Positions 51,964-61,518 are shown, counted from the stretch's first letter. The stretch is 64,000 nucleotides of DNA from Caulobacter vibrioides (GCF_002858865.1 NZ_PJRR01000025.1:150031-214030), one strand, 5' to 3'. Notes: generated by a model not told the origin, from the sequence alone. Translations and numbers: made by a program.

Positions 51964-52722
51964 CTAACGCCCCCGCCAAAAGTTCAGCAGTCGACGTTCC
52001 AGCGCTTCCATCGCCGCATGCAGGACCACGCCCAGCAATGCCAGCGTGAACAGGGCCGCGAAGACCTTGGCGGTTTGCAGGCGATTGTAGGACTCCAGGA
52101 TTCGCCAGGCCAGGCCCTGGGCGCCGCCCGAACCCGCCACGAACTCGGCGACCACGGCGCCGATGACGGCCAGGCCGGCGGCGACCTTGTGCCCCTCCAG
52201 GAGCGCCGGAACGGCGGAGGGCAGGCGCAAGCGCACCAGCCGTTGCAGCGGCGTGGCGCCGTAGAGATCGAACAAACGCGCCAGGTCGGGATCAACGGAC
52301 TTCAGGCCGCTGAGAGCGCCGGAGAAGATCGGGAAGAAGGCCACGACGGCCGCCAGGCCGATGACGGCGCGCTCGGGATGGTCGATGCCCGCCCAGATCG
52401 TGACCAGGGGCGCGATGGCGACCAGGGGGGTGACCTGCAGGGTGACCGCGATCGGGCGGACGGCGTCTTCGAGGAAACCGTTGAGACTTACCAGAAGCGC
52501 GAGCCCGCAGGCGATCAGACTGGCGATGATCAGCGCCAGCAAGGCGGTGGACAGGGTGGCCCAGGCCGAGCCGAGCAGAAGCGGCCAGGACGCCACCAAG
52601 GCCTCCCAGATCGCGCTGGGCGGCGGAAGCAGATAGGCCGGAACCGCCAGGGCCTTGCAGGCCAGTTCCCAGCCGGCCAGCAGGGCGGTGATCAGGATCA
52701 GCGGCGCGAGGATCCGGCTCAT
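51964..52722 (-). CDS. ABC importer permease (TauC/SsuC/ThiX type)
   Basis: 252 residues with six hydrophobic segments and the coupling loop DLYGATPLQRLVRLRLPSAV. Family members import taurine, sulfonates, nitrate or pyrimidine precursors. Last gene of a three-gene unit; it overlaps the ATPase gene by 4 nt. Confidence 0.9.
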   Translation of the reverse strand: MSRILAPLILITALLAGWELACKALAVPAYLLPPPSAIWEALVASWPLLLGSAWATLSTALLALIIASLIACGLALLVSLNGFLEDAVRPIAVTLQVTPLVAIAPLVTIWAGIDHPERAVIGLAAVVAFFPIFSGALSGLKSVDPDLARLFDLYGATPLQRLVRLRLPSAVPALLEGHKVAAGLAVIGAVVAEFVAGSGGAQGLAWRILESYNRLQTAKVFAALFTLALLGVVLHAAMEALERRLLNFWRGR

Positions 52723-53468
52723 GCCGCGCGCTCCGAGGCCGCCGCCAGAAGCGTCGACACCGCTTCGGCGGCGGTGCGGAAGGTCTCGGTGGTGCGGAAG
52801 CCGGCAGGACGCTGAAGCGGCCCGTCGATCGCCACCTCGCCGGCGATGCGGCCGGGGCCCGGTGTCATGACCACCACCCGCCGCGCCATATAGACGGCCT
52901 CCTCGACATTGTGGGTGACGAACACAAGGGCCGGCGCGCGCTCTGCGGCCAGGGCCAGCACATCGTCGGCCAGCGCCCGGCGGGTGATCTCGTCGAGGGC
53001 CGCGAAGGGCTCATCCAGCAGCAGCAGTCGAGGGCGTGTCACTAGCGCTCGGGCTAGGGATGCCCGCATGGCCATGCCGCCGGAAAGCTGGCTGGGCCTG
53101 GCGCTCAGCGCAGCGCCAAGGCCGACTTTCGAGAGCGCGGCGTCAGCGGCCGCCAGGGCCTCGGCCCTGCCTGTTCCCGCCAGGACCAGCGGCAGCGCGA
53201 CATTGTCGCGCGCCGAAAGCCACGGCGCCAGGGTCGGCGCCTGAAACACCACCGAGGTCTCGCCCTTGCCTGCGAGGCGGGAGACGGCGCCGCGCGTGGG
53301 CTGTTCCAGGCCCGCGAGGAGGCGCAGAGCCGTGGACTTTCCACAGCCGGAGGGGCCCACCAGAGCGACGATCTCGCCCGGCGCGAGCGCCAGATCGAAC
53401 GGACCTAGCGCGCGCCCGCGGGCGTAGTCGACCTCGACGGCGGAGAGACTGGCGATGGGCGCGCTCAT
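52719..53468 (-). CDS. ABC importer ATP-binding subunit
   Basis: 249 residues: Walker A GPSGCGKSTALRLLAG near 38-53, Q-loop VVFQAPTLAPW, signature LSGGMAMRASLARAL, Walker B LLLLDEPFAALDEITR, H-loop FVTHNVEEAVYMA. Nitrate/taurine-type ATPase. Overlaps both neighbours by 4 nt, so the three subunits are co-translated. Confidence 0.92.
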   Translation of the reverse strand: MSAPIASLSAVEVDYARGRALGPFDLALAPGEIVALVGPSGCGKSTALRLLAGLEQPTRGAVSRLAGKGETSVVFQAPTLAPWLSARDNVALPLVLAGTGRAEALAAADAALSKVGLGAALSARPSQLSGGMAMRASLARALVTRPRLLLLDEPFAALDEITRRALADDVLALAAERAPALVFVTHNVEEAVYMARRVVVMTPGPGRIAGEVAIDGPLQRPAGFRTTETFRTAAEAVSTLLAAASERAA

Positions 53469-54469
53469 GGGCCCTTGGGCAGGAACTGCAGCGTGTAGGC
53501 CTTCTTGTAGTCCATGTCCGCAGGATAGACGCCCTGTTCGGACGTCACCTTGAAGAACTCGGCCCAGCGCGCGTCGGTCATCTGGCCCACATCGCCCTTG
53601 CCGCCGTTGGCGCTGACGATGCCGTAGGACCGCATTTTCTCGCGCGCTTGGTCGAGGACATCCTGGGTCATCTCCGGATTGTCCTTCAGGATCGCCGCGT
53701 CGCCGGGCTTGGGGTCCCCGTAGAGATACGAGGTCCAGCCTGCGGCGGTGGCTTCGACAAAGGCCTGCACGGCGGCCGGGTTCTTGGCGATCAGGCTGTC
53801 GGGAACCAGGGCGAACGAGGCGTAGGCCGGATAGCCGCTGTCGGCCAGCAGGAACACCGCCGGCTTGATCTTGCCTTCCTTCTCGATGAGGTACGGCTCG
53901 CTGGTGGCGTAGCCCTGCTGGACGACCCGCTTGTCGGCCAGGAACGGCGCGGACGAGTAGTTGTACTTGCGTACCTGATCGTCGGTGAAGCCGTACTTGG
54001 CCTTCAGCCAGACCCAGAAGGCCGTGACCGAGGCGTCGGACAGCAGGATCGGGCGGCCCTTCATGTCGGCGATGCCGTTGATGCCCTGGTCCGGGTGAGC
54101 GATCAGGACCTGGGGGTCCTTCTGCATGAAGGCCGCCACGGCTTTGACCGGGGCGTTCTCCTTGGCCAGGTTCATGATGATGAAGCTGTTGGAGCCGACG
54201 CCCACATCGACCGCGCCGGTGGCCAGCAGTTGCGGCACGTTCACGGCCGGGCCGCCCTGGATCAGGGTCACGTCCAGTCCGCGCTTCTTGTACTCGCCCG
54301 TGGCCAGCGCCTGATAGTAGCCGCCCAGCTCGGCCTGGGCGCGCCAGTCGGTGGCCAGCTTGATGGGCGTTTGACCGGCGGCGGCGTCTTCCTTCTTCGC
54401 GGGCGAACAGGCGGCGAGCATGGCCATCAGGCCCAGAGCGACAAAGGCGCGGCGCTGCATCGAGGACAT
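53465..54469 (-). CDS. ABC importer substrate-binding lipoprotein, NMT1/THI5-like
   Basis: 334 residues with a lipoprotein signal (RRAFVALGLMAMLAAC, Cys at about 21). NMT1-type fold: IKLATDWRAQAELGGYYQAL, KKRGLDVTLIQGGPAVNVPQ, LLATGAVDVGVGSNSFII. The LATDWRAQAELGGYYQAL start is close to pyrimidine- and riboflavin-type binders, but taurine, nitrate or other ligands cannot be excluded. No TPP or FMN riboswitch is recognisable in the 90-bp upstream gap. Confidence 0.88.
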   Translation of the reverse strand: MSSMQRRAFVALGLMAMLAACSPAKKEDAAAGQTPIKLATDWRAQAELGGYYQALATGEYKKRGLDVTLIQGGPAVNVPQLLATGAVDVGVGSNSFIIMNLAKENAPVKAVAAFMQKDPQVLIAHPDQGINGIADMKGRPILLSDASVTAFWVWLKAKYGFTDDQVRKYNYSSAPFLADKRVVQQGYATSEPYLIEKEGKIKPAVFLLADSGYPAYASFALVPDSLIAKNPAAVQAFVEATAAGWTSYLYGDPKPGDAAILKDNPEMTQDVLDQAREKMRSYGIVSANGGKGDVGQMTDARWAEFFKVTSEQGVYPADMDYKKAYTLQFLPKGP

Positions 54470-54561
54470 CTCCCGTTATCCTCGGCCAAGTTAGGGGTGT
54501 CGGCGGGCAGTTCCAAGCCACAACCCAAACTACCCAGACGCAACGGCCGCGTCCGGCGAGC

Positions 54562-56643
54562 CTAGGCGGGCTTGTCGCCATCGCGGAGCGGATGCAGCCA
54601 ACGCTCGATCTTGGCGTAAAGCACCTCGCGTTGGATGGGCTTGGCGACGTGATCGACCATGCCGGCGGCGTAGCAGCGCTCCACCTGGCGGGGCAGGGCG
54701 TCGGCGCTCATGGCGATGATCGGCGCCTTTCCGGTGGACGTGCGCAGGGCCTTGATCGCGCGTGTCGCCTGCAGCCCGTCCATCAACGGCATGTGGATGT
54801 CCATCAGGATCAGGTCGTAGGCGCCGGCTTCCGCCTTCTCCACGGCCTGCTTGCCGTTCTCCGCCAGATCGACCTCGTATCCGACCAGCGTGAGCAAGGC
54901 TGCGCCGATCTCGAGGTTGATGGGATGGTCGTCGACGATCAGGATCCGCGCCGCGCCCGGGGCCGGCGGTTTCGCGGGCTCAGGCGCTGGGGCCGGCTCG
55001 GCGACCGGGGCGCTGAGCTCCACCCAGAAGCACGACCCGCGACCGGGCACGCTGTCCACGCCGATCTTGCCGCCCATAACGTCGATCAGCGCCTTGGCGA
55101 TCGCCAGTCCAAGGCCCGGGCCGCCGTGCAGGCGGCTGGGTGAGCTGTCCGTCTGCGAGAAGCGCTGAAACAGCAGACCCTGCTTGTCGAGCTCGATCCC
55201 GACACCCGTGTCGAGAACCTCGAAGCGCAGCCTGTCCTCGATATCGCCCGGTTCGATGATCAGCCGAGCGTCGATGCGGCCCTCTTCGGTGAACTTCACC
55301 GCATTGTTCAGCAGGTTGATCAGAACCTGCCTCAGGCGGTCGGCGTCGAGATCGTGCAAGACCCCGATGGGGTCGATGATCTCCACATCCATCGACAAGC
55401 CCTTGGCGCGCGCCTCGGGGGCCATGATCGCGACCGTGTCGCGCAGCAGCGCGGCGGCCGATGTGGGTCCCGGCAACAGCTCGATCTGGCCCGCCTCGAC
55501 GCGCGAGAAGTCCAGGATGTCGTCGACCACGGTCAGCAGCGCCGCGCCGGCGCTGTCGATCAGATTGACCTGGCGCCGAGCGTCCGGGGGCAAGTCCTCG
55601 CGCGCCGCAAGCAGCTGGGCAAAGCCCAGCACGCTGTTCAGCGGCGTGCGGATTTCGTGGCTCATGGTGGCCAGGAACTCGGTCTTGGCCTCTGTGGCGG
55701 CCAGAGCGCGGCCGCGCGCGGCGCGGGTCAACTGCTCGCGGCGCAACAGCAGGCGCTTGAGCCGGTTCTGCTGGCCGAACGCCAGCCCGGCGGCCAGGCA
55801 GGTGTAGAACAGGACGCCCATGAACACCTGGATCGTCCGGGCCTGGATGACGGGGTCCTGGGCCGAGTTGAAGGAGGAAGAGCCGACCGATATGACCATC
55901 GGCATGATGATCCCGATCGTCAGAAACGCCGCGAGGGCCGCGCCGCGTGCGCCAAGCCTGTAGGCGGCGGCCAGAGTCACCGGAAACATCAAGACGGGGG
56001 GCGCGCCCGCAGCCGGATGCGCGCAGAGCAGGGCCACCGTCACGACGCTGAACATCAGCAGCAGTTTCTCTGACCAAGGGCGCTGGAACGAACGCCGATG
56101 TTCGGCGTCGATCAGCACCAGCGTGGCCGGAAGCGCGACAGCCAGGCCCAAGGCGCTGCGCAGGAGCCAATCCACCAGGCTCTCGGCGAAGGGCGCGCCG
56201 TAACCGAAATGCAGGACGGTCGCGCAGATCAGCGCCGAACCGGCCGCGATGGGCGTTGTGATCGCGGGCAGCTGGGCCAGAGCGCGAAGGGTTCGCACCC
56301 GAGGCGCGCCGTTCCAGAACCTGCGGAACGCCGCCCAGACCGCGCCGGCCTCCAGTCCGTCCACCGTGGCGAAAACCAGAGCCTTGAGCGGCCCGTCGCC
56401 TGCCTGCAGGCACACCGCCACATGGAAGATGACGAACACCGCGATCAGAACCAGGCGGCGAACGCTTGTCAGGGTGAGCAGGCCGGCGGCCAGAAAGGCG
56501 TTGGCGGGCCAGAAGGCGGCGACGCCCAGCGTCGTGCGGGTGAGGTTCTCGCTGAACACGATCGCGGCGGCGACCGCGAACGATAGCGCTAACAGAAGCG
56601 CTGTCTGCCGCCGTTCCTCGTGAGACGCTATACGCTGCGCCAT
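54562..56643 (-). CDS. membrane hybrid histidine kinase with MASE1-like sensor
   Basis: 693 residues. About eight hydrophobic segments in the first 290 residues form a MASE1-like integral-membrane sensor (FWPANAFLAAGLLTL, DGLEAGAVWAAFRRF, FPVTLAAAYRLGARGAAL). HisKA with His329 (TMSHEIRTPLNSV), HATPase with NLLNNAVKF and GPGLGLAIAK, and a C-terminal receiver with phospho-Asp near 620 (LILMDIHMPLMDG). The glycine of the G2 box reads HGGPGLGL, slightly unusual. ATG 56643 starts the membrane domain; the frame is open to 56733. Partner and signal unknown. Confidence 0.9.
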   Translation of the reverse strand: MAQRIASHEERRQTALLLALSFAVAAAIVFSENLTRTTLGVAAFWPANAFLAAGLLTLTSVRRLVLIAVFVIFHVAVCLQAGDGPLKALVFATVDGLEAGAVWAAFRRFWNGAPRVRTLRALAQLPAITTPIAAGSALICATVLHFGYGAPFAESLVDWLLRSALGLAVALPATLVLIDAEHRRSFQRPWSEKLLLMFSVVTVALLCAHPAAGAPPVLMFPVTLAAAYRLGARGAALAAFLTIGIIMPMVISVGSSSFNSAQDPVIQARTIQVFMGVLFYTCLAAGLAFGQQNRLKRLLLRREQLTRAARGRALAATEAKTEFLATMSHEIRTPLNSVLGFAQLLAAREDLPPDARRQVNLIDSAGAALLTVVDDILDFSRVEAGQIELLPGPTSAAALLRDTVAIMAPEARAKGLSMDVEIIDPIGVLHDLDADRLRQVLINLLNNAVKFTEEGRIDARLIIEPGDIEDRLRFEVLDTGVGIELDKQGLLFQRFSQTDSSPSRLHGGPGLGLAIAKALIDVMGGKIGVDSVPGRGSCFWVELSAPVAEPAPAPEPAKPPAPGAARILIVDDHPINLEIGAALLTLVGYEVDLAENGKQAVEKAEAGAYDLILMDIHMPLMDGLQATRAIKALRTSTGKAPIIAMSADALPRQVERCYAAGMVDHVAKPIQREVLYAKIERWLHPLRDGDKPA

Positions 56644-56857
56644 CTTGAAACTGTCCCCAAGCGATCCGCGCCTCACGCCTCGGCGTTGATCCAGTTCAGG
56701 CCCGAGATCTGTGCAGGGCCTTGCATCGGTCACGCCGTGATCAGACGACCGTCACGGCGCCCACATTAAGACCGGACGCGCCCCAGGGGCCTAGCAATCG
56801 CCGGATGTGTCATTTCGTCGCACAGCTTGGCGCTGAGCTTGGCCGTGCGCCGTCCGG

Positions 56858-58684
56858 TCAGCCCGCCAGATTTTCCTTCTTCTCCTCAAGCTCCAGCCAC
56901 TCCATCTCGGCCTGCTCCAGGTCGGCGCGCGCCTTGTCGAGGGCCTTCATCGTCTTGTCGAAGGTCGCGGGATCGCGGGTGTAGAGGTTCGGATCGGCCA
57001 GGGCTTCCTCAAGCTTGGCGATGATCGCCGGGCTCTTGGCGATCAGGGCCTCGCATTCCTCCAGGCGGCGCTGGTCCTTATAGGACAGCTTGGCGCTCTT
57101 CTTCGGAGCGGCCGGCGCGGCGGGGGCGGGCTTGGTCGCCGCCTTGGAGACGGGCGCGAAGGCGGTTCCGGACTTGGAGGCTTTGAAGAAGTCCGGGTTC
57201 TGGTCCATCAGGTCGGTCCAGCCGCCGGGTGTCTCCACGACACCGCCCTTGCCGTCCAAAGCGATGGTCGAACTGGCCAGCCGGTCGATGAAGTCGCGGT
57301 CGTGGCTGACCAGGATCAGCGTGCCGTCGAAATCGGCCAGCAGGTCCTCCAGGAGGTCCAGCGTGTCCATGTCCAGATCGTTGGTCGGCTCGTCCAGCAC
57401 CATCAGATTGGTGGGATTGGCCAGCGCGCGGGCCAGCAAGAGGCGGTTGCGCTCGCCGCCAGACAGGCTGGTGACGGGCTGTCGCAGCTGGGCGTCGGTG
57501 AACAGGAATTCCTTGGCGTAGCCGGCCACATGCTTGGGGTGGCCGCGCACGATGATCGAGTCCCCGCCGCCGGGCGTCAGGAAGTCCCAGACGGTGATCT
57601 TGTCCGACAGGGCCATGCGGGCCTGGTCGATATAGGAGACCTCCAGATTGGTCCCCAACTGCACCGTGCCCGCGTCACGCTCCAGCTCGCCCAGCAGCAG
57701 CTTGACCAGGGTGGTCTTGCCCGCGCCGTTGGGGCCGACCAGAGCCACGCGATCTCCGCGCAGGATGCGGGTCGAGAAGTTCTCGACGATCGTCCGGTCG
57801 CCGAAACGCTTGGTGACGCCCTTGGCCTCGACCACCCGCTTGCCGGAGGTCCCGGCCGACTCCACGGCCATGGTCATGGTCCCGCGCAGTTCGCTCTGGC
57901 GGTCCTTCTTCTCGGCGCGCAGGGCCAGAAGCGCGCGGCGGCGGCCCTCGTTGCGGGCGCGGCGGCCCTGGACGCCTCGGGCCAGCCAAGCGTTCTCGCG
58001 CTCCAGCACCTTGTCCAGGCGCCGCGCCTCTTCGGCGTCGGCGGCCATGATCGACTCCGCCCAGGCCTCGAACTCCGAGAAGCCCTTGTCCAGGCGGCGG
58101 ATCTTACGGTGCTCCAGCCAGAAGCAGCGCTCGGTCACGCGGTTGAGGAAGGCGCGGTCGTGGCTGACGATAAGGGCCGCGCACTTGGAGGCGGCCAGTT
58201 CGTCTTCCAGCGTCTGGATGGCGAAGATGTCGAGGTGGTTGGTCGGTTCGTCCAGCAGCAGCACGTCGGGCTGCTCGGCGAAGGCGCGGGCCAGCGCGGC
58301 GCGGCGGGTCTCGCCCCCGGACAGACCCTTGGCGCTCTTGTCGGGGTCCAGGCCGAAATCGGCCAGGGCGGCCTGGGCCTCGTAGTCCTGAGCGCCGCCC
58401 GCCGTCGCATAGTCCAGCAGGGTCTCGCCGGTGATCTCCGGCTCCTGGCTGACATAGACGACCTTGGCGCCGGGCTGGACGGCGCGTTCGCCGCTGTCGG
58501 CCTCGACGCCCTGGCCGGCCAGGATCTTCAGCAGGGTCGACTTGCCTGCGCCGTTGCGACCGACAAGGCAGGCGCGCACGCGCGGCTCCAGGGCCAGGTC
58601 CACCCCATCGAACAGGGGCTTGGCGCCGTCGGCGAGACGGACATCCTTGAGGGCGAGTACGGGCGCGCGGGCGGGAGAGGCCAT
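56858..58684 (-). CDS. hfaC: ABC-F type ATPase at the hfaC position
   Basis: 608 residues with two ABC domains and no membrane segment: Walker A GRNGAGKSTLLKILA near 41 and GPNGAGKTTLVKLLL near 318, signatures LSGGETRRAALARA and LSGGERNRLLLARAL, Walker B LLLDEPTNHLD and MVLDEPTNDLD, and a C-terminal coiled-coil (after about 520) like Uup. ABC-F proteins act on ribosomes rather than as transporters. In Caulobacter the gene downstream of hfaABD is known as hfaC and encodes an ATPase; the symbol is given from that position. Its involvement in holdfast anchoring is doubtful, and Uup-like is an equally valid name. Confidence 0.75.
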   Translation of the reverse strand: MASPARAPVLALKDVRLADGAKPLFDGVDLALEPRVRACLVGRNGAGKSTLLKILAGQGVEADSGERAVQPGAKVVYVSQEPEITGETLLDYATAGGAQDYEAQAALADFGLDPDKSAKGLSGGETRRAALARAFAEQPDVLLLDEPTNHLDIFAIQTLEDELAASKCAALIVSHDRAFLNRVTERCFWLEHRKIRRLDKGFSEFEAWAESIMAADAEEARRLDKVLERENAWLARGVQGRRARNEGRRRALLALRAEKKDRQSELRGTMTMAVESAGTSGKRVVEAKGVTKRFGDRTIVENFSTRILRGDRVALVGPNGAGKTTLVKLLLGELERDAGTVQLGTNLEVSYIDQARMALSDKITVWDFLTPGGGDSIIVRGHPKHVAGYAKEFLFTDAQLRQPVTSLSGGERNRLLLARALANPTNLMVLDEPTNDLDMDTLDLLEDLLADFDGTLILVSHDRDFIDRLASSTIALDGKGGVVETPGGWTDLMDQNPDFFKASKSGTAFAPVSKAATKPAPAAPAAPKKSAKLSYKDQRRLEECEALIAKSPAIIAKLEEALADPNLYTRDPATFDKTMKALDKARADLEQAEMEWLELEEKKENLAG

Positions 58685-58801
58685 GATCGTCTGGATACTG
58701 GGTCTAGGCTGCGGAATGTCGCGGGAGGAGAGGGCCTATAGCAGGCCCGCGACCGAAGGAACGCCAAATTCTCGATCGCAGCGCGTCGAGGGCCCGGGAC
58801 T

Positions 58802-60049
58802 TCAGTTCCCGGGCGCGTTGACGTTGAAGCTGGCGTTGTTGCCGATCGCGGTCGAGACGCCCGTCACCTGGCGGCCGCTGGACGACACGGTGGTCGAGGA
58901 CCTGGCGCCGACATCGGCGCTGTTGTTCTGGGTGTTGGTCACGCTCATGCGGCCGTTGCAGCGCGAGCAGGCGTAGCCGGTCACCGCATTGCCCATGGCG
59001 GTCGCCGTCGTCACCGCGTCATAGCCCTCGTGCCCGCCGAAGCTGGCGGTCGCCTCGACGCCGCCGCCCGTATTGGTCTGAATGTTGTCGAGCACGATTT
59101 CGGCCCCGACATTGTTGACCTGGGCGGAGTTACCCGCGGCGTAGGCCGTGGTCTGGGCCGCGCCGAACAGATACGACGTGCCCTCGGCCTGACCGCGGAC
59201 ATACGACGTGTTCCACTGGTGAGCCGCCACGTCGGCCAGCGGGCCGTCATTGCTGACCGCCAGATTGTTGCCCGTCGCCGTGGCCGCCGTCGCGGTCATG
59301 TAGCTGTTGCCGTAGGCGGTGAACTTGCTGGCCTGGGTCACGTCGGCGGTGTTGGCCTGGTCGGTGATCGCCCGGACCGCCGACTGGTTGGCGCCGGTCA
59401 CGTTGATGTTGTTGCCCGCCGTGGTGGCGGTCACCGCGCTGGTTCCCGAGACGTAGCCGACGATCGCGCCGCCGTCGGCCAGCACGTTGGCCGTGGTCGA
59501 CTGGCTGATCCGCGCGCCCGCCGAGCCGTTGTCCAGGGTCACCCCGGCGCTGTTGCCCATCGCCAGGGTCGAGACGGTCAGGTCGGCGGCCTCGGCGGTG
59601 GCGGCCTCGACCTGGCCACGCGCGGTGACGCCGGCCGAGTTGGTCTGCACCGCAAAGGCCGAGATCGTGCCGTTCGAGGCCGAAAGGGCGGCGGCGTTGC
59701 CGACCGCCGTGGTTCGAACCGCGCTCGACGCACCGGCGCTGGCGGCGACATCGACCACGCTATGGCCATAGACCACGCCCTGATTGTCCTGGTTCGACGT
59801 CACAGCGGCGTCGGCGTTGGTCACGCCGACCGAGACGCCGTTGGCCTGGGCGGTGGTGCTGGCGGTGACGCCGTCGCTCACCGTCTGGACGTTGAGGCTT
59901 TGCTCCGAAAAGATCTCGCCCAGATTGATCTGGTTGTTGAGAACCGGGCTCGGCGTCGTCGTCTGGCTAGTAGCGACCCCGCTTAGCATCACGGATATCG
60001 GGATCGCGGCGAGCGTTCCAGCGAGACGGGTCATCGCGGGTCTGCGCAT
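58802..60049 (-). CDS. hfaD: holdfast attachment adhesin HfaD
   Basis: Surface protein that, with HfaA and HfaB, anchors the holdfast polysaccharide to the stalk tip. 415 residues: signal peptide (MTRLAGTLAAIPISVMLSGV, cleavage near ATSQ), then many imperfect repeats built around A-x-GN-x(3)-V/S (TTAVGNAAALS, TLAMGNSAGVTLD, TATGNNLAVSN, TAMGNAVTG), rich in Ala, Thr, Val and Asn, expected to form a beta-rich fibre or solenoid. One Cys pair (ACSRCNG) is near the end. ATG 60049 overlaps hfaB by 83 nt; ATG 60034 is an alternative. Confidence 0.92.
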   Translation of the reverse strand: MRRPAMTRLAGTLAAIPISVMLSGVATSQTTTPSPVLNNQINLGEIFSEQSLNVQTVSDGVTASTTAQANGVSVGVTNADAAVTSNQDNQGVVYGHSVVDVAASAGASSAVRTTAVGNAAALSASNGTISAFAVQTNSAGVTARGQVEAATAEAADLTVSTLAMGNSAGVTLDNGSAGARISQSTTANVLADGGAIVGYVSGTSAVTATTAGNNINVTGANQSAVRAITDQANTADVTQASKFTAYGNSYMTATAATATGNNLAVSNDGPLADVAAHQWNTSYVRGQAEGTSYLFGAAQTTAYAAGNSAQVNNVGAEIVLDNIQTNTGGGVEATASFGGHEGYDAVTTATAMGNAVTGYACSRCNGRMSVTNTQNNSADVGARSSTTVSSSGRQVTGVSTAIGNNASFNVNAPGN

Positions 60050-60980
60050 TGTTCGTTCCCAGATTGTTGTAGGCCGGCGTGAAGGCGCCCGTCTGACCGA
60101 CGGTGGCGTCACCGAACGGATCAAAGCGCAGGCAGCTTTCCGGACCGGGCATGCCGTAGAGATTGGCGGCCATCTCGACGGTGGCGCGCTCGATCAGGGC
60201 GCGGACCGCCAGCTGCATCGGCTCCAGCGCCCCGCGACCGGCCGAGATGTCGAAGAGATTGCCATTGAGGAAGTCGAAGACGCCGGCGCTGACTTCGCGA
60301 CCGACCACCTGCTTCTGATAGGAGATGACATCCACGACCTCGAGGGTGCGGGTGTTCACCAGCCGCAGGTCCAGCGCGATGTTCATGATGAAGACGCGGC
60401 GGCGGAAGTTGCCCTTCAGGCCGTCGGTGTCCTTGTCGCCGGCATAGGCGTCAATGCCGGCCGAGCGGATGTTGTAGTTCAGCTCGGTGATGCCGCCGAT
60501 GACATAGAAGTCCGAGCCCGGCACCTGGCCGGCCAGGATCTTGCGGAAGTCGGCCGGCGCGTCGGGCGCGGGGTTGGGGCGATCCGAGATCAGCTTGTTG
60601 TTGGCGTATTTCAGCTCGAACTCCGACACCGAGGTGTCGAAGCGTTCGACCAGCGGCATGCCGGCCTTGGCGAAGGCCGAGACCGCCATCAGCGAGGCGC
60701 CCTGGGTGACCTTGCGGCCCGAGCCGTCGGACTCTTCCTTACCGGTATAGTCGGCGATCCGGCCGATCGCGATGCGCGGGGCGACGATACGGTTCGTGCG
60801 CGCATACTGGTTCAGGCAGACGAGCGCGGAAGAGTAGTCGGTGGGATTGGCCGTCACCGGCGCTGTGCCAATGGGCTTGGCGTAGTTGCCCGCCGTCGAA
60901 GCCACCGGCGTGCTGCCGCAGGCGCTGAGCGCCGCGGTGGCCAGCAGGGCCAGGACCGCGCCTGTGCGCTTGACCATCAT
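59967..60980 (-). CDS. hfaB: holdfast attachment lipoprotein HfaB (CsgG-like secretion pore)
   Basis: About 337 residues. Lipoprotein signal VKRTGAVLALLATAALSAC (Cys22). The CsgG-like body is recognised by PRIAIGRIADYTGK, FYVIGGITELNYNIRSAG, IALDLRLVNTRTLEVVDVIS and VGREVSAGVFDFL; in curli systems CsgG forms the outer-membrane export channel, and HfaB exports and stabilises HfaA and HfaD. Start ATG 60980 or 60977, overlapping the hfaA stop by 4 nt. The C-terminal 27 codons overlap hfaD in another frame. Confidence 0.94.
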   Translation of the reverse strand: MMVKRTGAVLALLATAALSACGSTPVASTAGNYAKPIGTAPVTANPTDYSSALVCLNQYARTNRIVAPRIAIGRIADYTGKEESDGSGRKVTQGASLMAVSAFAKAGMPLVERFDTSVSEFELKYANNKLISDRPNPAPDAPADFRKILAGQVPGSDFYVIGGITELNYNIRSAGIDAYAGDKDTDGLKGNFRRRVFIMNIALDLRLVNTRTLEVVDVISYQKQVVGREVSAGVFDFLNGNLFDISAGRGALEPMQLAVRALIERATVEMAANLYGMPGPESCLRFDPFGDATVGQTGAFTPAYNNLGTNNAQTRDDPSRWNARRDPDIRDAKRGRY

Positions 60981-61420
60981 TTCGGAGTACCGCCCTTCAC
61001 GACGTTCGCGCCGGCGGTGACATTGCCGCTGTTCACCTGGCTGGAATTGACGATGACGGTGTTGTTGTTGCCCTGGGTGATGACCGTCAGATTGTTGCCG
61101 ATCGCGGTCGAGCCGGCGTAACCGCCCACGGCGCCGACGCCCGAATAGGCGTCCAGCGAGCCCGAGCTGCGGCTGGACGAGAAAACGCTCTGGTCCGAGC
61201 CGGTCAGCATGACGCCGTCCACGACCACCCGGTTGCCGTTGGCGTCGCGGGTCGAATACTCGACCATCCGGCTTTCCTGGCCCGAGCTGCGGCCATAGCC
61301 GGCGTTGAACGAAGCCGAATTGGTCGACATCGATTGGGCCGCGGCGACGCCGCTTGCGCCGAGCGTGACGGCGGCGACGACCATCGCCCCACGCGTCTTG
61401 ATGTTCCGATGCCAGGCCAT
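60977..61420 (-). CDS. hfaA: holdfast attachment adhesin HfaA
   Basis: 147 residues, first gene of the hfa operon. Signal peptide (cleavage near GVAAAQS, residue 29). The mature part has STNSASFNAGYGRSSGQE and ends in Asn/Val-rich repeats (GNNLTVITQGNNNTVIVNSS), similar in style to curli subunits and consistent with its amyloid-like stability. Translationally coupled to hfaB. ATG 61420 is preferred over the in-frame upstream 61498. Confidence 0.94.
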   Translation of the reverse strand: MAWHRNIKTRGAMVVAAVTLGASGVAAAQSMSTNSASFNAGYGRSSGQESRMVEYSTRDANGNRVVVDGVMLTGSDQSVFSSSRSSGSLDAYSGVGAVGGYAGSTAIGNNLTVITQGNNNTVIVNSSQVNSGNVTAGANVVKGGTPK

Positions 61421-61510
61421 GAGAGGCTCCGCGACTGTCGACACGGAGCGGCAAGCAACCCTCGTGCCAAAAAGATACAGCATGAGGGATAGCCCCAAGG
61501 TCTCGAAAAA

Positions 61511-61518
61511 ATGGTTAA
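61511..61518 (-). promoter_or_regulatory. possible CtrA half-site upstream of hfaA
   Basis: The minus strand reads TTAACCAT, the preferred left half of the CtrA box (TTAA-N7-TTAA), about 90 bp before hfaA. The right half is poor (TTCG). Cell-cycle control of holdfast genes makes it plausible, but it is inference. Confidence 0.4.

Noticed and set aside
54470..54561. TPP or FMN riboswitch upstream of the NMT1-type transporter
   Set aside because: None of the conserved core elements could be found on the minus strand, and the gap is too short.
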